In this document: positions 30,443 through 40,201 of the stretch, piece by piece
Layout: each line of letters opens with the position of its first letter
How positions within the stretch are numbered: the stretch's first letter is position 1
Notes under the pieces: generated by a model
What the model was told of the DNA's origin: nothing
Database searches by the model: none
What the model saw: only the letters and a program-made list of their open reading frames with translations
Translations under genes and position numbers: made by a program
Origin: Alkalihalobacillus bogoriensis ATCC BAA-922
GTDB taxonomy: Bacteria > Bacillota > Bacilli > Bacillales > Bacillaceae_F
NCBI RefSeq assembly: GCF_000621445.1
Contig: NZ_KK211277.1
Coordinates: forward strand, 248,001-312,000
Direction: 5' to 3'
DNA length: 64,000 nucleotides

Positions 30443-31905
30443 TCCATGATTCTCCTTATCGCTTCTTTTGCTACAATTCTATCGTCAAAATCATATGTAG
30501 TTGTTCCTATAATTTGATAGGTTTCATGGCCTTTCCCTGCAATAACAACTACATCCTCTTTTTTCGCATTTTGAACCGTTGTTTCGATTGCCTTTTTTCT
30601 ATCCACAACAACGCTGTATTCTTGCCCTACTACTCCTGCTTCCATATCTTTGATAATGTTGTTCGGATCCTCACTTCTAGGGTTGTCTGAAGTGAAAATC
30701 GCATAGTCAGCATAATCAACCGCGATTTTCGCCATTAATGGTCGTTTTGTTCGATCTCTGTCACCACCGCATCCAACAATACACCATACATCCCCTTTGG
30801 CGAACTCCTTTATTGTTTTTAATACATTTTTTAAACTATCTGCTGTATGAGCATAATCAACAATAACAGAAAAAGGCTGACCAACATCTACTAGTTCAAA
30901 TCGACCAGGTACACCTTCTATTTGTTCGATGCTCTCTACAATCGTCTTCAATTTAATCCCAAGTGCTAAACTTGTAGAAACTGCAGCTAAAACATTATAA
31001 ACACTAAACAATCCAACTAATTTCATCGAAACGGGCGAGGAGCCAATAGGTGTTTTTAATATAAAATGTGTCCCTGACGTTTTCATTGAAACCGAATGTG
31101 CCATCACATCACTTTGTTGTTTGATTCCATATGTAATCACTTGTGCAGCTGTCATTCGCTTATATTCATTTGAAACAGGGTCATCTTCATTTAATACCGC
31201 AACTTTTCTTGCCTCTTTATCATAACGGTTTCCAAGTTGAGAAAAAAGCAAACCTTTTGCCTGCTTATACTTTTCCATTGTTTCATGGTAATCAAGATGC
31301 TCTGGTGTCAAATTTGTAAATACACCAATATCAAAATTACTTCCTCTTACTCTTCCTAAATCAAGAGCATGTGAAGATACTTCCATTATGGCAACTTCTA
31401 CTTCATTCGATACCATTTGAGCAAAGGTTTTTTGTAACTCTAATGATTCAGGAGTTGTATTTTTCGTATCATATATTACTTCTCCAATCTTCTTATACAT
31501 TGTTCCAATTAACCCTGTATTTCTTTTGGCATTTTGTACAATTTGTTCGATAATATGAGTTGTAGTCGTTTTCCCGTTAGTGCCAGTCACTCCAACTAAT
31601 GTTAATTGATTTGTTGGATAATGATAAAAATGATTCGCGATAACAGCAAGAGCTAATGACGTATCTTTAACAACGATAGCAGGAACAGAAACATTAACTG
31701 TACGTTCGGTTAAAATGGCTACTGCTCCATTTGATATTGCCTCATCTATATAATCATGACCATCAACATGAAATCCTTTTAAACAAACAAACAAACTACC
31801 ATTCTTTACTTCTCTAGAATCCATTTCAATCGAAGTTATATTTGGGTTCTCATCACCTAGCTTTTCAACATGTAACAATGGCTCAATTACTTGATTCAAG
31901 TTCAT
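30439..31905 (-). CDS. murE: UDP-MurNAc-dipeptide:meso-diaminopimelate ligase
   Basis: MurE adds the third residue of the stem peptide. The 488-residue ligase has the P-loop GVTGTNGKTTTTH near residue 111 and the DNPR motif (FTSDNPRSEDP near residue 405), which marks specificity for meso-diaminopimelate rather than lysine. The ATG at 31905 has GAGGGA upstream and replaces a longer frame reaching 31938. Upstream lies the spoVD terminator and an AT-rich gap that may carry a promoter. Confidence 0.95.
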   Translation of the reverse strand: MNLNQVIEPLLHVEKLGDENPNITSIEMDSREVKNGSLFVCLKGFHVDGHDYIDEAISNGAVAILTERTVNVSVPAIVVKDTSLALAVIANHFYHYPTNQLTLVGVTGTNGKTTTTHIIEQIVQNAKRNTGLIGTMYKKIGEVIYDTKNTTPESLELQKTFAQMVSNEVEVAIMEVSSHALDLGRVRGSNFDIGVFTNLTPEHLDYHETMEKYKQAKGLLFSQLGNRYDKEARKVAVLNEDDPVSNEYKRMTAAQVITYGIKQQSDVMAHSVSMKTSGTHFILKTPIGSSPVSMKLVGLFSVYNVLAAVSTSLALGIKLKTIVESIEQIEGVPGRFELVDVGQPFSVIVDYAHTADSLKNVLKTIKEFAKGDVWCIVGCGGDRDRTKRPLMAKIAVDYADYAIFTSDNPRSEDPNNIIKDMEAGVVGQEYSVVVDRKKAIETTVQNAKKEDVVVIAGKGHETYQIIGTTTYDFDDRIVAKEAIRRIME

Positions 31906-32057
31906 CTGAAATCCCTCACTTCTTATGATAATCACCATATTATACTATCAACGAAGCTTGCCACACTAGATTAAGAGTGCTTTAAGACATGACTGATAGT
32001 TCTACATATGTATGTCTAAACTAGTCACATAAGAAGTTTTGAACAAAAAATACATAA

Positions 32058-32097
32058 AATAATACCTCCTCCCCATAGAAAAGGAGGAGGTATTCCA
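32058..32097 (-). terminator. Intrinsic terminator after spoVD
   Basis: On the minus strand AATACCTCCTCC and GGAGGAGGTATT form a 12-bp GC-rich stem, followed by an interrupted T-tract. It would cut spoVD off from murE. Confidence 0.82.
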
Positions 32098-32115
32098 CTA
32101 TTTTATAGGTCTATT

Positions 32116-34050
32116 TTAGTCGTTTGTTTCTTTTTTGTCACCCATATAAAGTCTTATTGTTGAACCCGTATTTACTTTCATTCCTGGTTCTGGAGACTGA
32201 GCCAACACTTCTGGTCCTTCTCCCGACGTATCTAGTCTTAAATCGTAATAAGCTTGATTGATTTCGTTAACCGTTAAGCCAACTAAATCAGGAACTTCGA
32301 TTAAAGGCTCATCATTCCATGCTAATTCTTTTTCAATTTGGTCTTTGCGTTTTTCCACGCCAATCGCTCGTAAACTATCTTCCATCATCTTACCAACAAT
32401 AGGAGCTGCTACGATCCCACCAAATTGTAACGTATCTTTTGGATTATCAATCGCAACGTAAATGACAAGCTTGGGGTCATCAGCTGGTGCAAATCCGATA
32501 AATGATACAATATGGTTATTTTCTAAATACCGACCATCTTTTGCTTTTTGTGCTGTTCCTGTTTTCCCACCAACTCGATACCCATCAACATAAGCACCTT
32601 TCCCTGTTCCTAGTGCGACAACACTTTCTAATGCATGGCGGATTTGATTCGACGTATCTTCTGATATAACTCTCCGTTTCACTATAGGTGTTTGACTGCT
32701 ATAGACTTCTCCTGTATCTTTATCAACCCACTCTTTCGCTAAATATGGTTGATATAAATATCCACCATTAATCGCTGCTGAAACTGCTGTGACTTGCTGA
32801 AGCGGTGTAACAGCCACACCTTGACCAAAAGCAGTTGTAGCTAGTTCTAGCGGACCAACATTATCACGGTTAAATAGAATTCCTGTCCCTTCCCCTTGAA
32901 GGTCGATCCCCGTTTTTTTACCGAAACCAAACGACTCAATATAATCAAATAAGCGATCTGTTCCAAGCCTCTCTCCTAGTTCAACAAAACCAGGGTTACA
33001 AGAATTTTGAACGACTTCTAAAAATGTTTGATGGCCATGTCCACCTTTTTTCCAACATCGCAATTTACGTCCGGCCACTTCGATATGGCCTGGGTCATTA
33101 AATGTATCTTTTTCTAAATTCACTTCATTTTCTTCTAATGCCGCAGCTAATGTTATAATTTTAAATGTTGAACCTGGCTCATATTGCATCCATACAGGTT
33201 TATTTTGATTGTAAATTTCAGGAGGCACTTCTCGAAAGTTTTCAGGATCATAGTCTGGTCGACTTGACATTCCTAATATTTCTCCTGTATTCGGGTCCAT
33301 TGCGATGGCGATCGCACCATCTGGATTATACGTTGCCTCTGCAATATCCAATTCTCTTTCAATGATCGTTTGAATTCGACTGTCAATCGTTAACCTTAAA
33401 TCCAAACCATCAATTGGAGGTGTATACTCATCTGCTAAATCAGGAAGACGTTTTCCTTTAGCATCTGAAAAAAATGAAACTCTTCCCTTTTCACCACTTA
33501 AGTTTTCGTCATAGTACAACTCAAGCCCTGTAAGTCCTTGATTATCAATTCCCGCAAACCCTAGTACATGGGAAAGATAAGAACCAAATGGATAATGGCG
33601 TTTACTATCTTCTGCAATATACACTCCATCCAATCCTAACTTTCGTACTTCGTTTGCTTTTTCTTTCGATATCTTCCGACCTTCAGGGTTTATCCTTACG
33701 ATCGACTCATGTTTTGTCACAAGCTCATATGCTTTTTTATGATCCATATTAAGAGCAGCTGCTAATTGTTCTGCCGTGTCACTTGGATTTTTCACTTGTC
33801 TTGGAACTACAAGTATCGAAGGCGCACTAACATTTGTCGCTAGGACGACATCATTTCTGTCTAAAATTTCTCCGCGCATTGCTTCAAACGGAATATCCCG
33901 ACTCCAAGAGTCCTCCGCTCTATCCGTGAGCCAATCCCCTAAAGCAAATTGAACATATCCTAGTCGTACTGCAATTATTAAAAAGATAAGCAAACCAAAT
34001 CCTAACACTAATACTAAACGTTTTCGTACAGTGACATTTGACACTCGCAC
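32116..34050 (-). CDS. spoVD: Sporulation-specific class B penicillin-binding protein SpoVD
   Basis: SpoVD is the transpeptidase for spore cortex synthesis, partner of SpoVE. The 644-residue protein has an N-terminal membrane anchor, the PBP dimer domain, the transpeptidase motifs STFK (near residue 295), SCN (near 351) and KTGTAQ (near 495), and one C-terminal PASTA domain. A Cys 19 residues before the Cys of SCN reproduces the redox-sensitive pair known in B. subtilis SpoVD. GTG 34050, behind GGGGTGA, gives the family N-terminus MRVSNVTVRKR. Confidence 0.95.
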   Translation of the reverse strand: MRVSNVTVRKRLVLVLGFGLLIFLIIAVRLGYVQFALGDWLTDRAEDSWSRDIPFEAMRGEILDRNDVVLATNVSAPSILVVPRQVKNPSDTAEQLAAALNMDHKKAYELVTKHESIVRINPEGRKISKEKANEVRKLGLDGVYIAEDSKRHYPFGSYLSHVLGFAGIDNQGLTGLELYYDENLSGEKGRVSFFSDAKGKRLPDLADEYTPPIDGLDLRLTIDSRIQTIIERELDIAEATYNPDGAIAIAMDPNTGEILGMSSRPDYDPENFREVPPEIYNQNKPVWMQYEPGSTFKIITLAAALEENEVNLEKDTFNDPGHIEVAGRKLRCWKKGGHGHQTFLEVVQNSCNPGFVELGERLGTDRLFDYIESFGFGKKTGIDLQGEGTGILFNRDNVGPLELATTAFGQGVAVTPLQQVTAVSAAINGGYLYQPYLAKEWVDKDTGEVYSSQTPIVKRRVISEDTSNQIRHALESVVALGTGKGAYVDGYRVGGKTGTAQKAKDGRYLENNHIVSFIGFAPADDPKLVIYVAIDNPKDTLQFGGIVAAPIVGKMMEDSLRAIGVEKRKDQIEKELAWNDEPLIEVPDLVGLTVNEINQAYYDLRLDTSGEGPEVLAQSPEPGMKVNTGSTIRLYMGDKKETND

Positions 34051-34158
34051 CGACTTCACCCCAAATTTCAGTTGTAAGTCCGTATTCGAACGAATACAAA
34101 GCTTGTTCTACTATATGCTTGTACGAATGACATTAGAACAGCCTGTACGAGTGAAATG

Positions 34159-36357
34159 TTATTCTAACCCTTCTTCTTCCTGTTCTCCGTGTTCTTCAAT
34201 CGTTTCATCTGGAGAAGCTAACTCATTTTTTTCTTTCGGACTTACTAATTCAACGTGCAAATAATCTCCTTCACGAACAGTACTGCCTTCTTTTACACTT
34301 TGAACAACTGTAAATCCAGACCCATCCATCGACGTTTGTAACTGTAACGCTTTTGATAATTTCATAACATCTCGGAAAGACCAACCAATAATGTCGGGCA
34401 TCGCAAAATGCTCTCCGTCTGTTCGTAAAATGACACGCTCTCCAGCAAAAAGGTGACGGTTTTCAAATGGCTGTTGCGCGACAATCGTTTTTCCAGAGCC
34501 GACAACAATCACATCAAGTCCATGATTTTTCAACTGTTTTTCAACTTCTTTAACAGACTCTCCTTCATAATTTTGAAGCTGGAAACCTGTTTGTTCAACC
34601 TGTTCCGTTATTTCCTCCATCGAAGGTGTAATATTTAAATATTGCAAACTATGCTTCATAACAGAGTTAAAAATCATAGAAACAGGTGCTGATCCTCGCT
34701 CAACGGAAGACTTTAATTTTGGTCTATCAACAGCGACATACACAACGACTCTTGGGTCATCTTTTGGAGCCATTCCTAAAAAAGAAAAAATATTAACCCC
34801 ATCCCCTTTTAAATATCCTCCATTCACAGGATCCGGGATTTGCGCTGTACCTGTTTTTCCAATGACATCGAAACCCTCAATATAATATGGTCTCCCTGTC
34901 CCAGCCGATTCAGTAACAACCTTTTCCATTAATTCACGAACTTGTTTTGCAGTATTCTTGCTTATTGGCTCTCCGACAACTTCCGGCTCATTTTTCTTAA
35001 CAACTTTACCTGTTTCCGGGTTCACAATTTTATCAACAATATATGGTTTCATCATTTTACCATCATTCGCAATTGCGGTTGCTGCTTGAATTTGTTGGAT
35101 AGGTGTCACAGCTGAACCTTGTCCAAAAGAAGTCGTAGCCGTATTGATTTTTGTTGGCTGGGCAATTAAACTATCAACTTCATTTGGCAGATCAATCCCT
35201 GTAGGCTCAGTAAATCCAAACCTTTCAATATATTCAAATAGCTTATCGGTTCCAAGATGATCGACACCGATTCGAATAAATGCTGCATTGGATGAACGCT
35301 GAAATCCTTCATCATAAGTGATTGTTCCCCAACCACGCCCCTCATTATGGTCAGCTATCCTAGCGCTGCCAACCTGAGTTGTACCCGATTGAAAATAGGC
35401 ATTTCCATCATACACACCTTCTTCAATCGCTGCTGCAAGGGTAAATACTTTCATTGTCGACCCTGGCTCAAACCTATCTGAAACAGCATAATTTAAGTAA
35501 TTGGTTATTTCTTCATATTGATTCGGATTAAAACTAGGGCGATTGCTCATCGCCAAAATTTCTCCTGTCTTCGGGTCAGCTACAATCGCAATCATTCTCT
35601 CAGGAGAATATTCATTATCCACCTGGGTCATCACTTGCTCTAAAGCTGTTTGAATATTTGAATCAAGTGTCAAATAAATATCATCTCCATGTTTTGGAGG
35701 GGTAATATTTTCTTTTGGATCAGGAAGTCTTATCCCACGTGTATCTGCTTTATATTCGATATATCCATCTTCCGGTCGTAAATATTCATCAAGACTTAAT
35801 TCAAGTCCTAATCTCGAGTTTTCCATATCTCTCTCTGTGTATCCAATGACATGAGAAGCATACGTTTGTTTCGGATAATATCTTCGTGGTTCTTCATTAA
35901 AATGTATACCAGGAAGTTCAAGTTCTTTAATTTGAGTCATTTTATCATGACTTAAGTTTCTACCACTCGGACCAAATTCAACTTGAAACCGGTCACTTGT
36001 TAAGAGCTCATAAATTCTTTCTTCTGGTAAATCTAGATGTCCTGCTAATTTCTTCGCTGTTTTTTCGGGGTTTTTCACATAGCTTGTTTGGTCTTCATTT
36101 AAAACTGCATATACGGAATACGAACTAATTTCTTGAGCGAGTGCACTTCCATTTCTGTCAAAAATCGTCCCTCTTTCTCCGTGAATCTTTGTTTTTCTTG
36201 TCCATCTTTCTTCTGCCATGGCTTGTAAATCAACACTATTCACTTCGCTGTTCGCTTGAATATACACCATTCTCCCTAAAAGGATGGTAAATAAAAAGAC
36301 AAACAAAAACATAATGACGACAGCTCTCACATTCGTTATTGCGCGTTTAACTTCCAT
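34159..36357 (-). CDS. pbpB: Septal class B penicillin-binding protein PBP2B
   Basis: PBP2B is the essential septal transpeptidase of vegetative division. The 732-residue protein has one N-terminal transmembrane helix, a PBP dimer domain, active-site motifs STMK (near residue 300), SSN (near 345) and KTGTAQ (near 490), two PASTA repeats (about residues 575-700) and an acidic tail rich in Glu. The start is uncertain: the frame opens at a GTG at 36399 without a ribosome site, while GGATGTGA precedes the ATG at 36357. Confidence 0.92.
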   Translation of the reverse strand: MEVKRAITNVRAVVIMFLFVFLFTILLGRMVYIQANSEVNSVDLQAMAEERWTRKTKIHGERGTIFDRNGSALAQEISSYSVYAVLNEDQTSYVKNPEKTAKKLAGHLDLPEERIYELLTSDRFQVEFGPSGRNLSHDKMTQIKELELPGIHFNEEPRRYYPKQTYASHVIGYTERDMENSRLGLELSLDEYLRPEDGYIEYKADTRGIRLPDPKENITPPKHGDDIYLTLDSNIQTALEQVMTQVDNEYSPERMIAIVADPKTGEILAMSNRPSFNPNQYEEITNYLNYAVSDRFEPGSTMKVFTLAAAIEEGVYDGNAYFQSGTTQVGSARIADHNEGRGWGTITYDEGFQRSSNAAFIRIGVDHLGTDKLFEYIERFGFTEPTGIDLPNEVDSLIAQPTKINTATTSFGQGSAVTPIQQIQAATAIANDGKMMKPYIVDKIVNPETGKVVKKNEPEVVGEPISKNTAKQVRELMEKVVTESAGTGRPYYIEGFDVIGKTGTAQIPDPVNGGYLKGDGVNIFSFLGMAPKDDPRVVVYVAVDRPKLKSSVERGSAPVSMIFNSVMKHSLQYLNITPSMEEITEQVEQTGFQLQNYEGESVKEVEKQLKNHGLDVIVVGSGKTIVAQQPFENRHLFAGERVILRTDGEHFAMPDIIGWSFRDVMKLSKALQLQTSMDGSGFTVVQSVKEGSTVREGDYLHVELVSPKEKNELASPDETIEEHGEQEEEGLE

Positions 36358-36399
36358 CATTCTCACATCCATTTGATATTGTTCATAAGCTGCTCTCAC

Positions 36400-36563
36400 C
36401 AGAAATGCAAGTAATTTTTCAATAATCTTTCACTTTGCTGTTTTCCCATCTTTTTTAACGGTTCAAGTAGAATGACTTTTTTGTTCCTTGGATCGATTTC
36501 ATTTAACGAAAACATCGATACAATTCACCGTAATTTTTTCACTTAAAAAGAGACAATAGGTAG
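36400..36563. other. ftsL-pbpB gap
   Basis: This purine-rich stretch between the hairpin after ftsL and pbpB carries no convincing gene. I see no strong sigma-A promoter in it, although the hairpin upstream suggests that pbpB needs some initiation or readthrough. Confidence 0.4.
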
Positions 36564-36595
36564 AAAAACTAGTCCGGGTTTCGAACTAGTTTTGG
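36561..36595 (-). terminator. Terminator-like hairpin overlapping the ftsL stop codon
   Basis: On the minus strand AAAACTAGT and ACTAGTTTTT form a 9-bp stem with an 11-base loop and a short T-tract. The TAG stop of ftsL lies inside the first arm. Confidence 0.65.
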
Positions 36596-36939
36596 ATAAC
36601 TTTCACTTTATCATCATTAAGTGACATACCTGAACTTTTTGCAATGTCTAGAATTCTTTCAGGATCGCTCAACTCAATAACTTGTAATTGTAAACCTTCA
36701 TTATGCTGTGTTTGCTGTTGGACGGAGTATTCAAGATTATGTATATCTCTCTTAACAGAATAAATAGCAGCATAATTTGCAACAATAATGGACACTAATA
36801 CGAAAACTGCAATGACCATTAAGAAAATAAGACCTTTTTCCCCTTTTGTAATGCCATGTTGTTTCGTCTTAACAACTTCTCGTTGCTTTTTATATTGACT
36901 TTCCTTTGGTAATTGATATTGTCGGGCTAAATTACTCAT
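36586..36939 (-). CDS. ftsL: Cell-division protein FtsL
   Basis: FtsL is a bitopic divisome protein that works with DivIC and DivIB. The 117-residue protein has a basic cytoplasmic tail (about 1-35), one transmembrane helix (about 36-57) and an extracellular coiled coil (IHNLEYSVQQQTQ and following). It is divergent in sequence, and the call rests on this topology and its place between rsmH and pbpB. Confidence 0.9.
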   Translation of the reverse strand: MSNLARQYQLPKESQYKKQREVVKTKQHGITKGEKGLIFLMVIAVFVLVSIIVANYAAIYSVKRDIHNLEYSVQQQTQHNEGLQLQVIELSDPERILDIAKSSGMSLNDDKVKVIQN

Positions 36940-36961
36940 AATTTTCTCCTCTCCTTACACG

Positions 36962-37894
36962 TTACAATTTTTCTACAATGCGAAGCTTGGCCGACCGAGA
37001 GCGGTTGTTATACTCAAGTTCCTCTTCTGAGGGAATAATTGGCTTTCTTGTAATTAATTTTAAATTCGGCTTATACTCATCTGGAATAATTGGCAAACCA
37101 GGTGGTAAATCTGGCCCTTTACTTTCTTTTTTCATCATTTCTTTACAAATTCGGTCCTCCAATGAATGGAATGTGATTACACACACTCGACCTCCTTGTT
37201 TTAAAAGACTAAATGCATCTTCTAATGCATCCTCAAATACTTTTAGTTCATCATTAACGGCAATGCGAATGGCTTGGAATACTCGCTTGGCAGGATGCCC
37301 ACCTTTTCTTCTTGCTGGTGCAGGAATGGCTTCTTTAATGAGATGAACTAATTCATCTGTTGTTTCAATCGGTTTAAATTCTCTTGCCTGTTCAATTTTT
37401 CTAGCAATTTGCTTTGAAAATTTTTCTTCTCCGTATTTAAAAAATATGGAAACTAACTGATGATACTCCCATTCATTAACAACCTCGTAGGCTGAAAGAG
37501 ATGCTGATTGGTCCATCCTCATATCTAAACGGGCATCTTGATGATAACTAAACCCACGGCTACCTTCATCTAATTGTGGGGACGACACCCCTAAATCAAA
37601 AAGAATTCCATCCACTTCCATAATCCCACGATTGTGTAATTCTTGTTTCACAAATCGAAAATTACTTCGGATTAACGTAAATTTCCCTTCATAAGGAGCT
37701 AACCTTTCTTTCGCATGAGCTAATGCAGTTTCATCTTGATCGAAACCAAAAAGATGACCATCATCCCCAAGCTTTGACAAGATCAACTCGCTATGTCCCG
37801 CTCCTCCTAATGTACAATCCACATATATTCCATTGGGTTTAACATTTAGGCCGTCTATTGATTCATTTTTTAACACCGTTACATGTTCAAACAA
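36962..37894 (-). CDS. rsmH: 16S rRNA (cytosine-1402-N4)-methyltransferase
   Basis: RsmH methylates C1402 in the ribosomal P site. The 310-residue protein has the SAM-binding motif [17 protein letters not shown] near residue 24, [19 protein letters not shown] (core GVSSPQ) near residue 107 and FHSLEDRI near residue 245. It is the second gene of the dcw cluster. Confidence 0.95.
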   Translation of the reverse strand: MFEHVTVLKNESIDGLNVKPNGIYVDCTLGGAGHSELILSKLGDDGHLFGFDQDETALAHAKERLAPYEGKFTLIRSNFRFVKQELHNRGIMEVDGILFDLGVSSPQLDEGSRGFSYHQDARLDMRMDQSASLSAYEVVNEWEYHQLVSIFFKYGEEKFSKQIARKIEQAREFKPIETTDELVHLIKEAIPAPARRKGGHPAKRVFQAIRIAVNDELKVFEDALEDAFSLLKQGGRVCVITFHSLEDRICKEMMKKESKGPDLPPGLPIIPDEYKPNLKLITRKPIIPSEEELEYNNRSRSAKLRIVEKL

Positions 37895-37920
37895 TCAATA
37901 CACCTACCTTCACTTCTGTC

Positions 37921-38352
37921 TTATAAATCAAAATCTACGATGTTTTCTGCTATTTCACTAAATGATTCTTCAGATTCTGCAAAATATTCTTCCCAAATCC
38001 CTTTACTCCAAATTTCCACCCGATTGGATACCCCAATAATGACACATTCTTTTTCAATTTCTGCAAAATCTCGTAATGGAGATACGATATTTACTCTCCC
38101 CTGTTTGTCTAATTCACATTCAGTGGCACCTGAAAAGAAAAATCGAGTAAAGGCTCTAGCATCTTTTTTCGTAAAAGGAAGTGTTTTTAACTTAGCTTCG
38201 AGTTGTTTCCACTCTTCTTCGGGGTAGACAAATAAACAACGGTCTAATCCTCTCGTAATGACGAAAGATTCTCCGAGACCGTCTCGGAATTTTGCCGGTA
38301 TGATGAGTCGCCCTTTTTCATCGACATTATGTCGGTACTCCCCCATAAACAT
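37921..38352 (-). CDS. mraZ: Transcriptional regulator MraZ
   Basis: MraZ is an AbrB-like DNA-binding protein that controls its own dcw operon in other bacteria. The 143-residue protein has two MraZ repeats: [16 protein letters not shown] and [18 protein letters not shown] each carry the DxxGR motif. ATG 38352 with GGGAGGGTG upstream matches the family N-terminus MFMGEY. The phased GTGG repeats just upstream of the gene are likely its binding site. Confidence 0.95.
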   Translation of the reverse strand: MFMGEYRHNVDEKGRLIIPAKFRDGLGESFVITRGLDRCLFVYPEEEWKQLEAKLKTLPFTKKDARAFTRFFFSGATECELDKQGRVNIVSPLRDFAEIEKECVIIGVSNRVEIWSKGIWEEYFAESEESFSEIAENIVDFDL

Positions 38353-38368
38353 CTTGGAAACACCCTCC

Positions 38369-38414
38369 CCCACTTCCTACCTCTAATCTACCACATCCCT
38401 CCACTTTGTACCAC
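38369..38414 (-). promoter_or_regulatory. MraZ-box array upstream of mraZ
   Basis: On the minus strand, GTGGTA, GTGGAG, GTGGTA, then weaker AGAGGT and AGTGGG occur with an exact 10-bp period (starting positions 38414, 38404, 38394, 38384, 38374). Such helical-phase GTGG/TGGG repeats are the known MraZ operator type. A -10-like TAAAAT at 38418-38423 lies just upstream, so the array covers the expected transcription start. Confidence 0.7.
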
Positions 38415-38439
38415 TAGATTTTAAATTACGAGAAAAAAC

Positions 38440-38473
38440 AAAAAAATCCTGCTTTAATCAAGCAAGATTTTTA
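38440..38473 (-). terminator. Intrinsic terminator between bshC and mraZ
   Basis: On the minus strand AAAATCTTGCTT and AAGCAGGATTTT form a stem with one G-T/C-A irregularity, followed by a T-run. It separates bshC from the dcw cluster. Confidence 0.8.
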
Positions 38474-38508
38474 AAACCCTTATTTTTCAACTGTTTTTTT
38501 AAGTCTTT

Positions 38509-40125
38509 TTATGGATAGACAAGTTTGTGTATTCCATCATCTCCAAAATTCAGTTCTTTAGTCCTAGTCAAAAACTCTTCTCCATACTTATTTAAAAAAT
38601 AAAAAAGGTGATAAACCCGTTCTTGGGGTAAACCTAACGGGAAAAGTTTCTGCTCAATTTCATTGAATTTCCTTAATTCTGAATCATAATGGACTTTTAT
38701 ACGATGTTCTATTTTACTTGTCACTTTTTCAATTTCATGAGAAAGAATCTTGATATTTTTTTCCGCTAACGCAGCCGAAGTTTCATCAATTTCTTTGGAC
38801 AACGCTCTTAAAGGCTCATGTGCTACCTTTACATCTTGAAGAACACGTTCTTTTATTTGAGCCATGTTCCATATATTATGTTCTTGTAACCATTTTGTTT
38901 TCTTTTCTGATACTTTCTTCTCAAACACATCCGCCATCGTCACTTCTTTTTCCTTCATCCACTGGTCGACTTTTTCCTCTACAATCGTAACTGATTTTCT
39001 CGGAACGATAGGCGGCATTTTATAAGAAAACAAATGAAAAACGGACTTTAACGTTGCCCAATAAGCAATTTCTCCCGGACCTGCAACAAACGCGAGCACC
39101 GGTAACAAATATTCTTGCATAATAGGACGGGTGACCACATTATTACTTAATAACTCTGGGTTATTATTTGCGATTGTTAAAAATTGTTGTTTCGAAAAAA
39201 TCGAGGAATTCGTCCGATACATTCCATCTTCTTTTCTAACTTTTTCACGTTTTCCATTTTCTAAATAGAACAAATTCGCATTTGTTTTATCGATTGTAAC
39301 TGGTAGAGGGTACCCTTGCTTTTCTAACTCCGTTGATTGCTTAATGAATCTCTGCTGCAGCTCATCATTATTTTCAATTAATTCAGTAAATAATGATGAT
39401 TCTAATTTTCGTATTTCTTTCGCTCCTGAATCTAATAGCAACAAACCTTCCTCACGAAAAACCCAACTTATTAATTCACTAAAGAAGTCGGTATATGTCG
39501 TTGCCTTATGTAAACAGGATTCTATGACAGAAAAAATAGCTTTTGTATGTTCCGTTTCATGCAGGTGCAAAAATACATCTCGAACCCATGTATGTGCACG
39601 TTCCTTTTCCAAGTTTAAGTCAGATAATGATGTTTTTTTATCATGGTGGTGGGAAAGTGAAAATTTCATCAACGTTTTTTTTTCTTCAACGTAGATATGG
39701 TTTATTTCATCAAAATCATGATCCTCACCAGCGACCCAAAATAAAGGGATGACCGGAACACCTAGCTCCTTTTCTTGTTGTTTTGCTAATTGAACAACCG
39801 TTAGCGCTTTATAATAAGTAAACAGCGGGCCCATCAATAAGCCTGGTTGCTGTCCACCTACAATCAGAACGGAGCGCTCATCTTTTAGCTTCTCAATTTG
39901 TTTCAACGATTTTTGATGATAAGTAAATTTTTTATGATAATCCACCAATAAATCTGCTAATTTATTCCGTTCAAATTTCCGGTTACGAAGCTCTTTATAT
40001 CGTGTCGAGTATACATCTCTTTCTTTATAATGATAATCAAAAAAAGATGATAACGTTGTATTCGCTTCGGAATAATCATTAGCAATTTTCGCAAGTGGTG
40101 AAAGGGGACTTTCTTTCACATTCAT
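38509..40125 (-). CDS. bshC: Bacillithiol biosynthesis cysteine-adding enzyme
   Basis: BshC adds cysteine to GlcN-malate in the last step of bacillithiol synthesis. The 538-residue protein fits the family length. Visible features are VIVGGQQPGLLMGPLFTYYK (core GGQQPGL) near residue 90, PLFWVAGEDHDFDEINH near residue 125 and a long coiled coil (about 390-500). The position before mraZ matches B. subtilis yllA. Confidence 0.92.
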   Translation of the reverse strand: MNVKESPLSPLAKIANDYSEANTTLSSFFDYHYKERDVYSTRYKELRNRKFERNKLADLLVDYHKKFTYHQKSLKQIEKLKDERSVLIVGGQQPGLLMGPLFTYYKALTVVQLAKQQEKELGVPVIPLFWVAGEDHDFDEINHIYVEEKKTLMKFSLSHHHDKKTSLSDLNLEKERAHTWVRDVFLHLHETEHTKAIFSVIESCLHKATTYTDFFSELISWVFREEGLLLLDSGAKEIRKLESSLFTELIENNDELQQRFIKQSTELEKQGYPLPVTIDKTNANLFYLENGKREKVRKEDGMYRTNSSIFSKQQFLTIANNNPELLSNNVVTRPIMQEYLLPVLAFVAGPGEIAYWATLKSVFHLFSYKMPPIVPRKSVTIVEEKVDQWMKEKEVTMADVFEKKVSEKKTKWLQEHNIWNMAQIKERVLQDVKVAHEPLRALSKEIDETSAALAEKNIKILSHEIEKVTSKIEHRIKVHYDSELRKFNEIEQKLFPLGLPQERVYHLFYFLNKYGEEFLTRTKELNFGDDGIHKLVYP

Positions 40126-40162
40126 ATGTAACGTCCTTTCAATATAAAGGTTAGCGTTATGT

Positions 40163-40192
40163 ATTATATCAGAGATTAATCAGGCAAACCAA
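40163..40192 (-). promoter_or_regulatory. Extended -10 promoter of bshC
   Basis: The minus strand has TGATATAAT (extended -10) at 40163-40171 and a weak -35 TTGGTT 18 bases upstream of the hexamer. Confidence 0.6.
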
Positions 40193-40201
40193 CCATCTTG
40201 C

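Noticed and set aside
36400-36560. Short coding sequence between ftsL and pbpB
   Set aside because: The frames are short, broken and lack a ribosome site.
36978-37346. 122-codon plus-strand frame antisense to rsmH
   Set aside because: No ribosome site or recognisable domain; the minus-strand rsmH is certain.
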